A stretch of DNA of 64,000 nt from Peribacillus sp. FSL H8-0477 (GCF_038002765.1 NZ_JBBODE010000001.1:1426001-1490000), one strand, 5' to 3'. Positions 1 through 12,239 are shown, numbered from the stretch's first letter. The notes: generated by a model not told the origin, from the letters alone. Numbers and translations are program-made.

Positions 1-694
1 TACGAATTAACTGCATTGCAGCGTTGTCCACCAACATATGCTCAAGCTCAACCTCTGGATAATTCTTGGCTACTTCTTCTGCCGTTTCCCGCCACATTCG
101 ACTGGATTCAAGGACATTTGCTTTATCAACAGACGTGACCTTATTCCTTCTTGCCGAAGCCAGTTTAAATGCTAGTTCAATAATTCGTTTGATTTCTGAC
201 TTCTGGTAAAATAATGTGTCCACGACTGCTTCTTTGCCGTCTAATGTTGTACGCTCACTTGGTTTACCAAAATATAATCCACCAGTTAATTCCCTGACAA
301 TTAATAAATCTACGCCTTCAATAATTTCTTTTTTCAAGGGGGAGGATTCCGATAAACTCGAATAGTAGCTGATCGGCCGAAGATTGGCATATAGGTGCAA
401 GTCCTTGCGGATTTTAAGTAAACCGCGTTCGGGCCTCAAATGCAGCGGTTGCTGATCCCACTTTGGTCCTCCGACAGCACCTAATAGAACCGCATCGCTG
501 CTCTTGCACATTTCAACTGTTTCATCTGGAAGCGGTGAACCAGTTTGATCAATGGCACTCCCGCCTATTTCTCCAAAATGAAACTCAAAGTCATGACCAA
601 ATTGTTCTCCAACAGCTTCGAGGATTTCGACGGCACCTCGTGTTACTTCTCTACCTATTCCATCTCCCGGCAATACTGCTATTTTCCGTTTCAT
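1..694 (-). CDS. leuB: 3-isopropylmalate dehydrogenase, C-terminus outside window
   Basis: Third step of leucine synthesis: oxidative decarboxylation of 3-isopropylmalate with NAD+, in the cytoplasm. The reading frame is open from an ATG at 694 to the window edge (231 codons of a family normally about 365). The start reads MKRKIAVLPGDGIG, the typical LeuB N-terminus, followed by GAVGGPKW near residue 72 and the RELTGGLYFG motif near residue 135. It lies 24 bp after the leuA stop in the same direction, so it is the next gene of the ilv-leu operon. Only the substrate and cofactor half at the N-terminal side is visible; identity is certain. Confidence 0.96.
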   Translation of the reverse strand, partial: MKRKIAVLPGDGIGREVTRGAVEILEAVGEQFGHDFEFHFGEIGGSAIDQTGSPLPDETVEMCKSSDAVLLGAVGGPKWDQQPLHLRPERGLLKIRKDLHLYANLRPISYYSSLSESSPLKKEIIEGVDLLIVRELTGGLYFGKPSERTTLDGKEAVVDTLFYQKSEIKRIIELAFKLASARRNKVTSVDKANVLESSRMWRETAEEVAKNYPEVELEHMLVDNAAMQLIR

Positions 695-718
695 CGAAAT
701 CTCCCCTTCCCATGCTTT

Positions 719-3296
<2,578 letters not shown>

Positions 3297-3323
3297 TTAT
3301 TTTTATTTAAATATTTAGTATTT

Positions 3324-3836
3324 TCAAACTATAGTTAAGCTTTTATTGCTCATACGCTGGGTTCCCCGCGGAAAAGCGGTGGTGCCGGTACGGGCTAATT
3401 CTTTAATGCCATATGGCTTCATTAATTCTATAAAAGCACCAATTTTTTCGGATTCACCCGTAATTTGAATGGTCAATGAGTCCTTACTGATGTCAATAAC
3501 AGCGGCTCGAAACGGTTCAATTAAACTATTAATCTCCGCTCTATTTTGGCTCGTTGCCATTACCTTGATTAAGGCGAGCTCTCTCGATACGATCGATTGG
3601 TTTGAAATATCATTCACTTTTAAAATATCAATTTGTTTATTTAATTGTTTGGTCATCTGTTCAATCACATGTTCATTTTCAACATGTACGACGACAGTCA
3701 TGCGTGATATTCCTTCTTGCTCGGATGGACCTACTGTCATGCTCTCGATGTTATAGTTCCTTTTTGTAAATAGATTGGTGATCCGGTTCAGCACACCCGG
3801 ACGATTGTTTACCGTTAGGGTTATAATTCCTTTCAT
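3324..3836 (-). CDS. ilvH: acetolactate synthase small (regulatory) subunit
   Basis: Regulatory partner of IlvB; binds valine for feedback inhibition and activates the catalytic subunit. 170 residues, typical. An N-terminal ACT domain ([19 protein letters not shown] at about residues 5-23) is followed by the small-subunit C-terminal domain ending around [14 protein letters not shown]. The start overlaps the ilvB stop by 4 bp (3833-3836), the usual arrangement for the two subunits. Confidence 0.96.
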   Translation of the reverse strand: MKGIITLTVNNRPGVLNRITNLFTKRNYNIESMTVGPSEQEGISRMTVVVHVENEHVIEQMTKQLNKQIDILKVNDISNQSIVSRELALIKVMATSQNRAEINSLIEPFRAAVIDISKDSLTIQITGESEKIGAFIELMKPYGIKELARTGTTAFPRGTQRMSNKSLTIV

Positions 3837-5551
3837 TGCTTGACTCCTTCCATTTCATGCAGCCCTTTTCCTGGAGAAACCATCGGATAGACGTTTTCTT
3901 CGGGCTCCACGTGAAGATCGAGTAGAACCGGTCCATTCATCGTGACTGCTTTTTCTATCAAATCAATTGCTTCTGACTCTGTTGTGGCTTTAAAGCCTGG
4001 AATTCCATATGCATCAGCAAGTTTCACAAAATCCGGCTGAGTCTGGAATGTGCTGTGTGAATACCGCTTCTCATGGAAAATTTCCTGCCATTGTCGAACC
4101 ATTCCCAATGCATGATTATTAATAATCACAATTTTGATTGGCAGATTCATTTCTGCAATGACGGCCAGCTCTTGATTTGTCATTTGGAATCCGCCATCCC
4201 CAGATATGGAGATTACTATTTTTTCTGGTTCTGCAATTTGGGCGCCAATTGCTGCTGGCAATCCAAATCCCATTGTTCCAAGCCCACCCGATGTTACCCA
4301 GGCATGCGGCTTATTGAAAGGATAGTATTGTGCAGCCCACATTTGATGCTGCCCGACATCAGTGACCACAATGGCTTCTCCATTTGTGTACTGATGTAAA
4401 AGTTCAATTACTTTTTGCGGTTTTAAAGCCCCTGTATCATTTCGATAACATAAGGGAAAGTCTTTTTTCCAAGCGTTAATGGTTTCAATCCACTTCGTTA
4501 CTTCTGGTTTTTTCCCGTCTTGTGCAATCAATTCTGTAAGTGCTTCTTTGGCATTGCCGACGATAGGAATCTTGGTTGGTACATTCTTACCAATTTCAGC
4601 AGGATCAATATCGATGTGTGCAACCGTCGCATACGGAGCAAAACACTTCAAGTTTCCTGTCAGCCGGTCATCAAATCTCGCTCCAATATTAATTAGTAAA
4701 TCACAGGTTGATAAAGCCATATTTGCTGCATATGAACCGTGCATGCCGCCCATTCCAATAAATAAGGAATGATCTGCTGGATATCCACCCAATCCGAGTA
4801 AGGTATGCACGACCGGAATCCCCTGTTGCTGGGCATAGGTCTTTAATTCATCTGCACCCTTAGAATGGAGGACTCCCGCACCAGCAAGAATAACTGGCTT
4901 TTTCGAAGAGCTCACAGCTTCAACCAATTTTCTAATTTGAAGATGATTTGGCTGAACAGTTGGCTGATAGCCCGGTAAATCCATTTCTGGATCTTCATCT
5001 GCAAAGCCTGACAGGATGGCAATATCCTTTGGTATGTCAATTAAGACTGGACCCGGCCGGCCGCTGGACGCAATATGAAAGGCTTCTTTAACAATTCTAG
5101 GAATATCTTCTGTCTTTCTAACCTGATAATTATGTTTCGTTATAGGTGTCGTAATCCCGAGTACGTCCGCTTCTTGAAAAGCATCCGTACCAATGACACT
5201 TGTAGAAACTTGCCCAGTGAAAATGACGAGGGGAAGTGAGTCAATCATTGCATCGGTAATCCCCGTTACAACATTCGTTGCTCCTGGACCTGATGTTGCA
5301 ATGACTACGCCTGGTTTACCAGTCACTCTGGCATAGCCTTCAGCTGCATGAATGGAGCCCTGCTCATGTCTGGTAAGAATATGAAAGAGACCTGAGCTGT
5401 AAAGCTTGTCGTAGATTGGCAATACAGCTCCACCAGGATAACCAAAAATAACGTCTACATTTTGCTTCTTGAGAGCATCCATTAAAAAATCTGCTCCGCT
5501 TTTTTCTACTTTTACTTTCTCCCTGTTAGTCAGGAGTGCTTTCTCAGTCAT
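3833..5551 (-). CDS. ilvB: acetolactate synthase large (catalytic) subunit
   Basis: Thiamine-diphosphate enzyme that makes acetolactate or acetohydroxybutyrate; first common step of branched-chain amino acid synthesis. 572 residues. The TPP-activating glutamate is in [15 protein letters not shown] (E63); the TPP/Mg motif [11 protein letters not shown] to IINN lies around 450-480. ATG start behind GAGGAGGT. First gene of the ilv-leu operon, preceded by a T-box leader with a Leu specifier. Confidence 0.97.
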   Translation of the reverse strand: MTEKALLTNREKVKVEKSGADFLMDALKKQNVDVIFGYPGGAVLPIYDKLYSSGLFHILTRHEQGSIHAAEGYARVTGKPGVVIATSGPGATNVVTGITDAMIDSLPLVIFTGQVSTSVIGTDAFQEADVLGITTPITKHNYQVRKTEDIPRIVKEAFHIASSGRPGPVLIDIPKDIAILSGFADEDPEMDLPGYQPTVQPNHLQIRKLVEAVSSSKKPVILAGAGVLHSKGADELKTYAQQQGIPVVHTLLGLGGYPADHSLFIGMGGMHGSYAANMALSTCDLLINIGARFDDRLTGNLKCFAPYATVAHIDIDPAEIGKNVPTKIPIVGNAKEALTELIAQDGKKPEVTKWIETINAWKKDFPLCYRNDTGALKPQKVIELLHQYTNGEAIVVTDVGQHQMWAAQYYPFNKPHAWVTSGGLGTMGFGLPAAIGAQIAEPEKIVISISGDGGFQMTNQELAVIAEMNLPIKIVIINNHALGMVRQWQEIFHEKRYSHSTFQTQPDFVKLADAYGIPGFKATTESEAIDLIEKAVTMNGPVLLDLHVEPEENVYPMVSPGKGLHEMEGVKQ

Positions 5552-5619
5552 TTAAAGACCTCCTCTACATCATTTCACCGGTACTCGTTCGGAACCTTAC
5601 TTTGTATCGATGGATTTTT

Positions 5620-5935
5620 TCATATAAAAAAGCCCTCCACCCTAATAGACCCGCTTTCGCAAGTTTCAAGGGGTGAAAAGGCTACTTGACCAGTCCACGG
5701 TACCACCCTAATTCGTACAACTATGTACGCTCTTCATCTTTTTGGTAACGGGTGCCGGTATGCACCCGTTCAGCTTTACTTGCAAGTTGCTTTCAAGCTG
5801 AAACTCAGAGGTGAGTTCATCTTTTGTAACACTACCGGTTTCCAGCAATCCCGGCTCTCTGTGAATGTTGTATCAAAAGACTACTTTTCCTCTTCATTGC
5901 TTTTCTTTATAATAGCCAACGGCAATTTTATCTAA
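5620..5935 (-). ncRNA. T-box leader, leucine specifier (CUC), ilv-leu operon
   Basis: On the minus strand the leader shows the AG-box/stem I segment AGAGAGCCGGGA (within 5832-5861), a specifier loop GAA-CTC-ACC with the CTC codon at 5815-5813, and the T-box sequence AGGGTGGTACCGTGG at 5709-5695. A terminator hairpin follows at 5626-5683. A leucine specifier in front of ilvB matches the known Bacillus arrangement: uncharged tRNA-Leu favours the antiterminator. Confidence 0.93.
5626..5683 (-). terminator. attenuator terminator of the ilv-leu T-box
   Basis: On the minus strand an AGCC..CACCC arm pairs with GGGTG..GGGCT and runs into TTTTTT. The 5' arm is shared with the region just after the T-box sequence, as expected for a mutually exclusive antiterminator. 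Confidence 0.85.
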
Positions 5936-5992
5936 ATAGTAAGTAAATTCAGTATGTTAGGATGTCCTCGTAATTCTCGGCTGTTGATGATT

Positions 5993-6021
5993 ATATTACG
6001 ACGATATGTAAGGTACGTCAA
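5993..6021 (-). promoter_or_regulatory. probable sigma-A promoter of ilv-leu operon
   Basis: Minus strand TTGACG (6021-6016), 17-bp spacer, TAATAT (5998-5993), about 50 bp upstream of the recognisable T-box leader. Confidence 0.6.
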
Positions 6022-6172
6022 TAGGTTTTTTTGTAATTATTAGATTATTCTTAAAGTTCAAACTAATTTGTATCCGCTTACATCGTTGAAGAGAAAGAGT
6101 TTCCCATACCTTAAATTTTTTGATTATTCTTTATACTTTTTCTCAAAAAAAACCTGCAGAGCTGTTCGCAGG

Positions 6173-6862
6173 CTAAAACATTTTATCCCAAGTTTCTTTT
6201 TCAACAGTACCTGTAACTTTAAGTTTGTTTTTTTTCTGATAAGCTCTCACAGCTGTCTCTGTTTTCTTTCCATACTTCCCATCTAATTCACTTTTTTTCA
6301 AACCAGCTGCTTTTTGAATTTTTTCCACGTTTTTACCACTCATTAGTGGAGATTTAACTTTATAAACAACCCCTGGGTATGAACTTGCAACCGGCACCTT
6401 CGAAGTGAGAACCGGACGTTTTCCACTCAACAACTCTTTCATTGTCAAGCCTTTCGTCATTTGTAAATGGGGATAATCTTTAAAAGATGACCATTCTCCT
6501 CCCCACTCAAATCCTAGTGATTTAGCAATACTTGCCGCTCTGCGCCATTTATCAGTTACTGTCCAAATTGCCCTCCTGCCATCATCACTTACAATCACAA
6601 AGTCAATCGCTAATCCATAATTATGGGCAGAATACCCTCCGCGCGCATTCGTCACAATCGGTTTTGATTTATTAGTTCTTCCCTGAGCATACAACTTATC
6701 TTGTTCCGCGAAGCTTCTAAACCCATTGGAAATAAGGACATATATTTTTTCTTTATAGGCCCGCTTCACCACTTCAATAGCCGTTTTTTTCACAACAGGA
6801 TTGATATTTTTCCCCATATTCGTTTCAGCTTTTTTAATTAATGAATCCACACTTACTGCCAT
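6173..6862 (-). CDS. endolysin-like L-Ala-D-Glu / D,D-peptidase (M15) with peptidoglycan-binding domain
   Basis: Predicted to cleave stem peptides of peptidoglycan. Residues about 1-140 form a VanY/CwlK/Ply500-type M15 domain: NGFRSFAEQDKLYAQGR, then SAHNYGLAIDFV carrying the zinc ligands (SxHxxGxAxD), and a late histidine in DYPHLQM. The C-terminal 60 residues are a PG_binding_1 repeat (GKNVEKIQKAAGLKKSELDGKYGKKTETAVRAYQ). The in-frame ATG at 6877 is possible, but GGAGGCGG sits correctly before the ATG at 6862, giving 229 residues. No signal peptide is visible, which fits a phage-type endolysin better than a secreted autolysin. No holin gene is adjacent. Confidence 0.85.
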   Translation of the reverse strand: MAVSVDSLIKKAETNMGKNINPVVKKTAIEVVKRAYKEKIYVLISNGFRSFAEQDKLYAQGRTNKSKPIVTNARGGYSAHNYGLAIDFVIVSDDGRRAIWTVTDKWRRAASIAKSLGFEWGGEWSSFKDYPHLQMTKGLTMKELLSGKRPVLTSKVPVASSYPGVVYKVKSPLMSGKNVEKIQKAAGLKKSELDGKYGKKTETAVRAYQKKNKLKVTGTVEKETWDKMF

Positions 6863-6893
6863 CTTTACCGCCTCCATACACTAGTAAATGCAA

Positions 6894-6922
6894 ACGAGCC
6901 GCCCTTGGTAAGGGCGGCTCGT
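6894..6922. repeat. 13-bp perfect inverted repeat between endolysin-like gene and FtsW remnant
   Basis: Arms acgagccgccctt and its complement with a 3-nt loop. No T tract on either strand, so it may be a transcript-end or processing hairpin rather than a standard terminator. Confidence 0.6.
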
Positions 6923-6935
6923 CTGTATCATAAAC

Positions 6936-7331
6936 CTATTTTTCAGAAGCTAACAATAAATCTTTTCGACGATAAACGCTTAGGATGGTTCCAAAAATGA
7001 CCGAGTTTATTAAAACCGGTACCGCTCCATAACTGATGAACGGCAGTGAAATAGAAATGATAGGCAATATCCCGAGAGACATTCCTAGATTAGCAATTAC
7101 TTGGACCGCAAAAACTGTCAGCCCTCCGACAATTAGTAACTTCCCAAAATGATCATCCACTTTTAGTAAAATCCAAGACATTCGATAAATGACTAATAAA
7201 AGAACACTTGCCAGGATACATCCAAACAACCAGCCAAGTGTATGGGTAAGACCTACAAACACAAAATCTGGATTACTAAACATTAAACCATTCATATCGT
7301 CTGATAATGGCTGATCTAACCACCCTGCATT
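6936..7331 (-). pseudogene. decayed FtsW/RodA/SpoVE-family remnant
   Basis: The open part encodes the last ~130 residues of a SEDS-family glycosyltransferase: SNPDFVFVGLTHTLGWLFG followed by hydrophobic segments and the signature SLPFISYGAVPVL near the C-terminus. Full-length family members are about 380-400 residues. The frame is closed by TAA at 7334-7332, yet the translation upstream of that stop (GYMYISVKN..stop..NAGWLDQ) still resembles the family pattern, pointing to a nonsense-mutated and truncated gene. An ATG at 7295 would give 119 residues, but nothing suggests this piece works alone. Confidence 0.7.
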
Positions 7332-7471
7332 TTACATATGATTTTTAACACTAATATACATGTAGCCCTTCCTTTTCAGCCTCTTGTCTGTCACTAATCG
7401 GGTACAGGTAAAAGAAGGACTTTTTCATGAAATAGAAGAAATATTCTTAGTAAAAAGAGGAGGTGGCAATT

Positions 7472-7699
7472 TTGAGTGAATGTTCAACCTGTGGTAGTGA
7501 AATGAAGAAAGGTTACATACAGAGCAGCAATAGGCTTGCGTGGGTACCCAAAGTGGCTAAGTTGAGCGTGGAACCTAGTTTGAATGAAGGGTCGGTTTTA
7601 TTATCTAATCAAAATCGATTTTCCATTAATTATGTGGATGCTTTTCTTTGTGAGAATTGTAAAAAAGTCCTTATAGACTTTTCCGATAAAGAAGAGTAG
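7472..7699 (+). CDS. small zinc-ribbon protein (DUF6487-like)
   Basis: A 75-residue protein with CSTCGSEMKKGYI at the N-terminus and CENCKKVLIDF at the C-terminus, i.e. two CxxC pairs that could bind one zinc. The overall pattern, including the central W and the closing CxxC, resembles the DUF6487 family as I remember it; function unknown. AGGAGGTGG at 7457-7465 favours the TTG at 7472 over the in-frame GTG at 7463, which overlaps the ribosome site. Convergent with the GNAT gene. Confidence 0.7.
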   Translation: MSECSTCGSEMKKGYIQSSNRLAWVPKVAKLSVEPSLNEGSVLLSNQNRFSINYVDAFLCENCKKVLIDFSDKEE

Positions 7700-7712
7700 C
7701 GGGGCAATTTAT

Positions 7713-7746
7713 AAGAGCCTTGCATAAGGATTCAGCAAGGCTCTTT
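7713..7746. terminator. bidirectional terminator between zinc-ribbon and GNAT genes
   Basis: aagagccttgc pairs with gcaaggctctt around an 11-nt loop, with a T-rich tail on the plus strand (ctctttcaattt) and an A/T-rich flank on the other. It lies between convergent genes. Confidence 0.75.
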
Positions 7747-7750
7747 CAAT

Positions 7751-8023
7751 TTATTCTGCTAGAACATCTTGGTACTCCTGATTTTTGTCAAATTCCTTTT
7801 GTGCAAATGTACAGGCCGGGACAATTTTTTTCTTTTCCTCCCGAGCAAGGTCTACTACTTTTTTTACTAACTGATTACCTATTTTCTGCCCCCGAAGCTC
7901 TTCAGAAACTACCGTATGGTCGATGGTCATTTCCTTTTCTCCGGTTTCGGTAAACGTTATTTCCGCCACTACTTCACCTGATTTTTCTACATAAAAACGC
8001 TGCTTTCCGCGTTGAATATCCAT
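7751..8023 (-). CDS. small GNAT-type acetyltransferase (YjdJ family)
   Basis: 90 residues, the length of the compact YjdJ-type GNAT family (PF14542-like). The acetyl-CoA binding segment is recognisable in TVVSEELRGQKIGNQLVKKVVDLARE (about 37-62), followed by KKIVPACTFAQKEFDKN, where the conserved cysteine of this family sits. Substrate unknown. Single gene, ATG start with GGGAGGT upstream. Confidence 0.82.
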   Translation of the reverse strand: MDIQRGKQRFYVEKSGEVVAEITFTETGEKEMTIDHTVVSEELRGQKIGNQLVKKVVDLAREEKKKIVPACTFAQKEFDKNQEYQDVLAE

Positions 8024-8183
8024 CTCTAAAACCTCCCTGTTTTTTTCCCCTTACTCTTAACTAGCCGGAGAATGCGATATCTAAACGTTACTTCCTTTAC
8101 TATTCTCCATAAGTAATTTTTAAAAACACCCTCAACTCATATTTCTACTTCTACTAGTTTCAAGAAAATAATTAGTAATTCTC

Positions 8184-8236
8184 TTTACAAATGAAAGGAA
8201 AACCTGTTTAATTAATTAGGCTAACTAACTAATTTC
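8184..8236 (+). promoter_or_regulatory. promoter and putative MarR operator for the MarR-MFS unit
   Basis: TTTACA (8184-8189), 17-bp spacer, TTTAAT (8207-8212). An imperfect inverted repeat, TTAATTAATTAGG / CTAACTAACTAA, overlaps the -10 and start region (about 8208-8233). Such placement suggests autorepression by the MarR protein encoded immediately downstream. Confidence 0.6.
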
Positions 8237-8252
8237 AGAGGAGATCATCATT

Positions 8253-8663
8253 ATGAATTCTATGTTTTCCGCATTTAAATTTTTTAATCGTCCTTATACA
8301 GTTAAGTTACAACAGCTTATCTCTCCTTATCATGTAACGGAAATACAGTGGGCAATGGTCCGCTATCTATATGAAATGGGGCCTGCTACAAATTCTGATA
8401 TCGCTTCGTACTGGCTTGTCGAAAAGCCCTCTGTTACAGCCATTGCACAGAAACTAATCGATCAGAAATTACTCTATGTAGTTCCTGGTGTGGATAAGCG
8501 GAAAAAAGTCATGCATTTAACAGAGGAGGGAATTTCTATTTATCAGCAGTTAAAGGTAACAATTGATACCTTCCATGCTTCTCTTTTAGATGGGGTAACT
8601 GAAGAAGAGAGTCAAATTGTTAAGAACGTTTTCACTAAACTGCATCAAAATATTGAAAGGTGA
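8253..8663 (+). CDS. MarR-family transcriptional regulator
   Basis: 136-residue winged-helix regulator. The recognition region reads GPATNSDIASYWLVEKPSVTAIAQKLIDQKLL (about 48-80), followed by the wing GVDKRKKVMHLTEEG. ATG at 8253 with AGGAGATC upstream. The MFS transporter starts 10 bp after its stop, so the two form an operon; by analogy the regulator represses the pair until an effector binds. Confidence 0.88.
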   Translation: MNSMFSAFKFFNRPYTVKLQQLISPYHVTEIQWAMVRYLYEMGPATNSDIASYWLVEKPSVTAIAQKLIDQKLLYVVPGVDKRKKVMHLTEEGISIYQQLKVTIDTFHASLLDGVTEEESQIVKNVFTKLHQNIER

Positions 8664-8673
8664 GATAGGATTT

Positions 8674-9864
8674 ATGAACAAAGAAAAACTTTGGACAAAA
8701 GAATTTATTGTCGTTTCAACCATCAACTTTTTAGCCATTTTAGTCTTCTTTTTACTTATGGTAACCATCGCTTCGTATGCAAAAACTGAATTTGGAGCCG
8801 CTACTAGTACAGCGGGGTTAGTATCTAGTATCTTTATTATTGGGTCCTTATTCGGAAGACTTGGCGCCGGACGCCTAATCGGTCAAATGGGTCCAATCAA
8901 AATTCTTTGGATTGGACTCACTGCGTTTACCCTTACTTCAGCCCTTTATTTTATCGCCATTAACATACCGCTATTATTGGCTATCAGATTTATTCAAGGT
9001 GTATCCGTAGGCGTTATCGGTACAGCCACAGGAACTATCGTGGCACATATTTTACCGAATACACGCAAAGGTGAAGGCATTGGCTACTTTAGTTTAAGCG
9101 CCATACTTGCAACTGCCATTGGTCCGTTTATCGGGATTTTGCTTATGAAAATGGATAACGGCTTTACCATCATGTTCACAATGAACGTCATTTTATCAAT
9201 AATTTGTTTGGTCTTCCTTGCGGTCGTTAAATTACAATTACCTGCACCGAAAGTTTCCACAATAGCAGAAGAAAAAGGCTCTTTTTTATCAAAATTTATC
9301 GAACCAAAGGCTGTACCTATTTCTTTAATCGCCTTAATTATCGGATTTAGTTATTCTGGTGTAATGTCTTATTTATCCTTTTATGCAGAGACAATAAATC
9401 TAGTAGATGCTGCCAGTTATTTCTTCTTAGTTTATGCAGCTATTATCATCATCTCGCGGCCCTTTACTGGGAAATTGATGGATACAAAAGGGGCAAACCT
9501 GATTGTTTATCCATGTTTTATTGTTTTTGCTGTTGGGATGTATTTCTTCAGTCAAGCAACCGCTGGATGGATGTTACTGCTTGCCGCAGCGTTAATCGGA
9601 TTTGGCTACGGAAACTTTAATTCCATTGCCCAAACTGTTGCAGTCAAAGTGACTCCTCCCCACCGCTTCGGCTTAGCTACAGCTACTTACTTTATTTTTT
9701 ACGATATGGGCTTAGGATTCGGACCATACTTATTAGGCTTTATCGTTCCCATCACTGGATACCGTTCGATATTCTTAATCATGGTAGCCGTGATTATAAT
9801 CTGTATTCCACTCTACTATTTACTACACGGTCGAAAAGACAAAGAGCTATTAAAAATTGTGTAA
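8674..9864 (+). CDS. MFS transporter
   Basis: 396 residues with about 12 hydrophobic segments, arranged as two sets of six; the loop 2-3 motif GRLGAGRLIGQMGP is the MFS signature, with a second-half counterpart around SRPFTGKLMDTKG. Probably a drug or metabolite efflux permease of the DHA1 type; substrate unknown. The frame is open back to 8617, inside the regulator gene, but the ATG at 8674 behind GATAGGA is the plausible start. Followed by a strong terminator. Confidence 0.88.
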   Translation: MNKEKLWTKEFIVVSTINFLAILVFFLLMVTIASYAKTEFGAATSTAGLVSSIFIIGSLFGRLGAGRLIGQMGPIKILWIGLTAFTLTSALYFIAINIPLLLAIRFIQGVSVGVIGTATGTIVAHILPNTRKGEGIGYFSLSAILATAIGPFIGILLMKMDNGFTIMFTMNVILSIICLVFLAVVKLQLPAPKVSTIAEEKGSFLSKFIEPKAVPISLIALIIGFSYSGVMSYLSFYAETINLVDAASYFFLVYAAIIIISRPFTGKLMDTKGANLIVYPCFIVFAVGMYFFSQATAGWMLLLAAALIGFGYGNFNSIAQTVAVKVTPPHRFGLATATYFIFYDMGLGFGPYLLGFIVPITGYRSIFLIMVAVIIICIPLYYLLHGRKDKELLKIV

Positions 9865-9868
9865 CTCA

Positions 9869-9905
9869 AAACGCCCGACGAAAATTTTTCGTCGGGCGTT
9901 TTTTA
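9869..9905 (+). terminator. intrinsic terminator of MFS gene
   Basis: acgcccgacgaaaa pairs with ttttcgtcgggcgt and runs into a T tract. It may also serve the convergent oxidoreductase gene. Confidence 0.9.
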
Positions 9906-9917
9906 TAAGTTTGATGT

Positions 9918-10919
9918 TTATTTCCCGTCCACGACTTCTTTTAAAAGTTCGTACGACCGTTTTTGTTTTGCTGGATCGAAAATATACGAAACAGCCATCA
10001 GTTCATCCACATTATATTTTTCTTGGAAACGTGTCAGTTGTTCCTTGATTGATTCTTTGGATCCAAGTAAAGCCATACTAGACATCGACATAGCCATTGC
10101 CTTTTCAGATGGACTCCATAATTCATCCATACTTTCAACAGGAGGACTTAACAGATTTTTTGTCCCACGGACTACATTTAAGAAAAATTGCTGCATGGTA
10201 GTTAGCTCAAACTGTGCTTCCTCATCGCTGTCAGTTGCAATCACATTCAGACAAACCGTCATGTGTGGAGTCTTCAAGTATTTAGACGGTTGGAATCTAT
10301 CTCGGTAAATCGCTATCGCTTCTTCCATATAACGCGGTGCAAAATGAGAAGCAAATACATAGGGCAGGCCCAATTTAGCAGCTAAGACAGCTGAATCGGT
10401 AGACGAACCAAGAATATAAATAGGGATATTTGTTCCCACCCCAGGATAAGCTTTTACATAACTTTGTTCCTCTTCAGATCCAAAATAAGTCAAAAGAGAT
10501 TGAACATCGTGTGGAAAGGTGTAAACAGAATCCTTATCAGATCGTCTTAACGCACTAGCTGTCATCATGTCAGTTCCAGGAGCTCTTCCAAGTCCTAAAT
10601 CTACACGATTCGGATAGATGGTTGCCATTGTTCCAAATTGTTCTGCCACGACTAACGGTGAATGGTTAGGAAGCATGATCCCGCCTGAACCCACTTTTAT
10701 ATGATCTGTATGTTCTAGAATATGTTTAATTAAAATCGCTGTCGCTGAGCTGACCATTGTCGGTGTATTATGATGCTCCGCAACCCAATATCGAGAATAG
10801 CCCATTTTTTCGGTCGCTTGCGCCAAGTCAACCATCGAATTAATGGCTTCTTTAGCATCCTGACCTTCTCTAATCGGTGCTAAGTTTAAAACAGAAACAG
10901 GGATTTGTATAGTTGACAT
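9918..10919 (-). CDS. LLM-class flavin-dependent oxidoreductase
   Basis: 333-residue bacterial-luciferase-like monooxygenase of the single-component group (similar in layout to YwcH/YvbT proteins). Diagnostic segments: [12 protein letters not shown] (about 41-52), [41 protein letters not shown] (about 73-113) and [26 protein letters not shown] (about 165-190). Substrate not predictable. Stands alone between a convergent MFS gene and a hypothetical gene; ATG start behind GAGGAGAGG. Confidence 0.9.
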   Translation of the reverse strand: MSTIQIPVSVLNLAPIREGQDAKEAINSMVDLAQATEKMGYSRYWVAEHHNTPTMVSSATAILIKHILEHTDHIKVGSGGIMLPNHSPLVVAEQFGTMATIYPNRVDLGLGRAPGTDMMTASALRRSDKDSVYTFPHDVQSLLTYFGSEEEQSYVKAYPGVGTNIPIYILGSSTDSAVLAAKLGLPYVFASHFAPRYMEEAIAIYRDRFQPSKYLKTPHMTVCLNVIATDSDEEAQFELTTMQQFFLNVVRGTKNLLSPPVESMDELWSPSEKAMAMSMSSMALLGSKESIKEQLTRFQEKYNVDELMAVSYIFDPAKQKRSYELLKEVVDGK

Positions 10920-11039
10920 GTTTGATGTATCCTCTCCTCGTTAAGTTACCTTCATCCTAACAAAAAGTAACCAATAAACAAACTTTATTGCTTGACCATT
11001 CACTTTGAAAAATTAAAACCAGTCTTCAGATTCCTGTTA

Positions 11040-11387
11040 TCATTTCTTACCCTTTTTCTTCTCGTAAGTTCTCACGGTTGTTGAAGGTGAAAATATAATT
11101 TTATACTCCCCTTTAAGTTCATCCTTTATTTTCTCTGTTAAATTCAACCCTTTTTCATTGTGTTCTTCTTCTAATTGAATTCCATTAGAAAGTAAGATAT
11201 CTTTATCCCAATCTATCCACTCACCATACATGTTTATCCATTCCTTCAATTCTCTTATTAACTCAATCGAAATCGGAATGTCCTCTATATCAAGATTACA
11301 ACCACATCGATTACACCAAATAGGATCCGCACCAACATCCCCTGCAATTTTTAAATCAAAGGATTTTTTCTCACATATACATTCCAT
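11040..11387 (-). CDS. hypothetical protein with N-terminal cysteine cluster
   Basis: 115 residues of unrecognised family. Cysteines at MECICEKK and WCNRCGCNL (residues 3, 5, 25, 28, 30) could form a zinc site; the rest is charged and helical, with a lysine-rich tail (RTYEKKKGKK). No signal peptide or membrane segment. ATG start with GGGAGG upstream. Lone gene in the accessory block; function unknown. Confidence 0.7.
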   Translation of the reverse strand: MECICEKKSFDLKIAGDVGADPIWCNRCGCNLDIEDIPISIELIRELKEWINMYGEWIDWDKDILLSNGIQLEEEHNEKGLNLTEKIKDELKGEYKIIFSPSTTVRTYEKKKGKK

Positions 11388-11453
11388 ATGATTTACGCCT
11401 CCCTATTTATAACACGAACTATGGTTTCTCTTTTTAACAAAGGTAAGAATCTG

Positions 11454-11804
11454 TTAGATGAAGAGCAATCTATAGTATTTTACAACTAAGTCTTGCACCC
11501 ATAAAAATATCAACCAGCCACACACTCCGAAACTAATGGCTATGAATAAATGAATGGAATTTTGTAAGGATATATAAACAATCACTAACAAAACAGCAGT
11601 TGCAGGAAAACCCAAAAGTACTCCTAACGCAAACTTACTTAACGTGGCTGTTTGTTCTCCTTGAAAATACAGCCATATGATGCTAAGTAAACTTACCAAA
11701 GGAAGTGCAGCTATTATTCCTCCATATGACGGAAATCTTCTGGATATCTCCGTAACCACACCAATTACAATTGCTGAAGCCATAATTTTCGTTATTAAGT
11801 ACAT
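11454..11804 (-). CDS. DUF3147-like small membrane protein
   Basis: 116 residues with four hydrophobic segments (about 5-22, 29-46, 58-80, 85-105). The GGIIAALPLVSLLSIIWLY stretch is characteristic of DUF3147-like proteins. Function unknown. Its ATG overlaps the end of the upstream MarR-type gene by 10 bp, so it is co-transcribed and probably the target of that regulator. Confidence 0.78.
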   Translation of the reverse strand: MYLITKIMASAIVIGVVTEISRRFPSYGGIIAALPLVSLLSIIWLYFQGEQTATLSKFALGVLLGFPATAVLLVIVYISLQNSIHLFIAISFGVCGWLIFLWVQDLVVKYYRLLFI

Positions 11805-12211
11805 TCTTTTGCTCGTTCACTTAATATTTTCAAGGCGTTTTCTACTAAGATCTTTTCATTATCATCTAGTTCACTTAATACCCGTTCTAGTTTTTCTTCA
11901 TCCAAACTCGTATTTCTATGTAAAACTTCTTTACCCAAATCAGTTAAACAAAGGCTAACTTTTCTCTCATCAAGAGGGTCTCTCCCTTTTATTAAATAGT
12001 TCTTTTCAATCAATCTTTTAATGTGTTCTGACGCAGTATTATGAGAAACTTGTATGTATAAAGCAATTTCATTTACGCCTATCTCTTCCTGTTTATCTAC
12101 AAGCTGAAGAATACGGACCACTTGATGAGAAATCTTTTCTTTATGAAGATAATGTAAATGGAAATAAATATCCGTCCAATATTGGTTTAATAGCGAAACT
12201 TTACTGCTCAA
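11795..12211 (-). CDS. MarR-family transcriptional regulator
   Basis: 138 residues with a winged helix: EIGVNEIALYIQVSHNTASEHIKRLIEKNYLIKGRDPLDERKVSLCLTDLG. The frame is open from a GTG at 12220, but that GTG lies inside the AAAGGGGTGG ribosome site, so the TTG at 12211 is preferred. Operon with the DUF3147-like gene. A perfect palindrome in the promoter (12243-12261) is the probable operator. Confidence 0.85.
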   Translation of the reverse strand: MSSKVSLLNQYWTDIYFHLHYLHKEKISHQVVRILQLVDKQEEIGVNEIALYIQVSHNTASEHIKRLIEKNYLIKGRDPLDERKVSLCLTDLGKEVLHRNTSLDEEKLERVLSELDDNEKILVENALKILSERAKECT

Positions 12212-12239
12212 AAATACCACCCCTTTATCGTTACTTACG

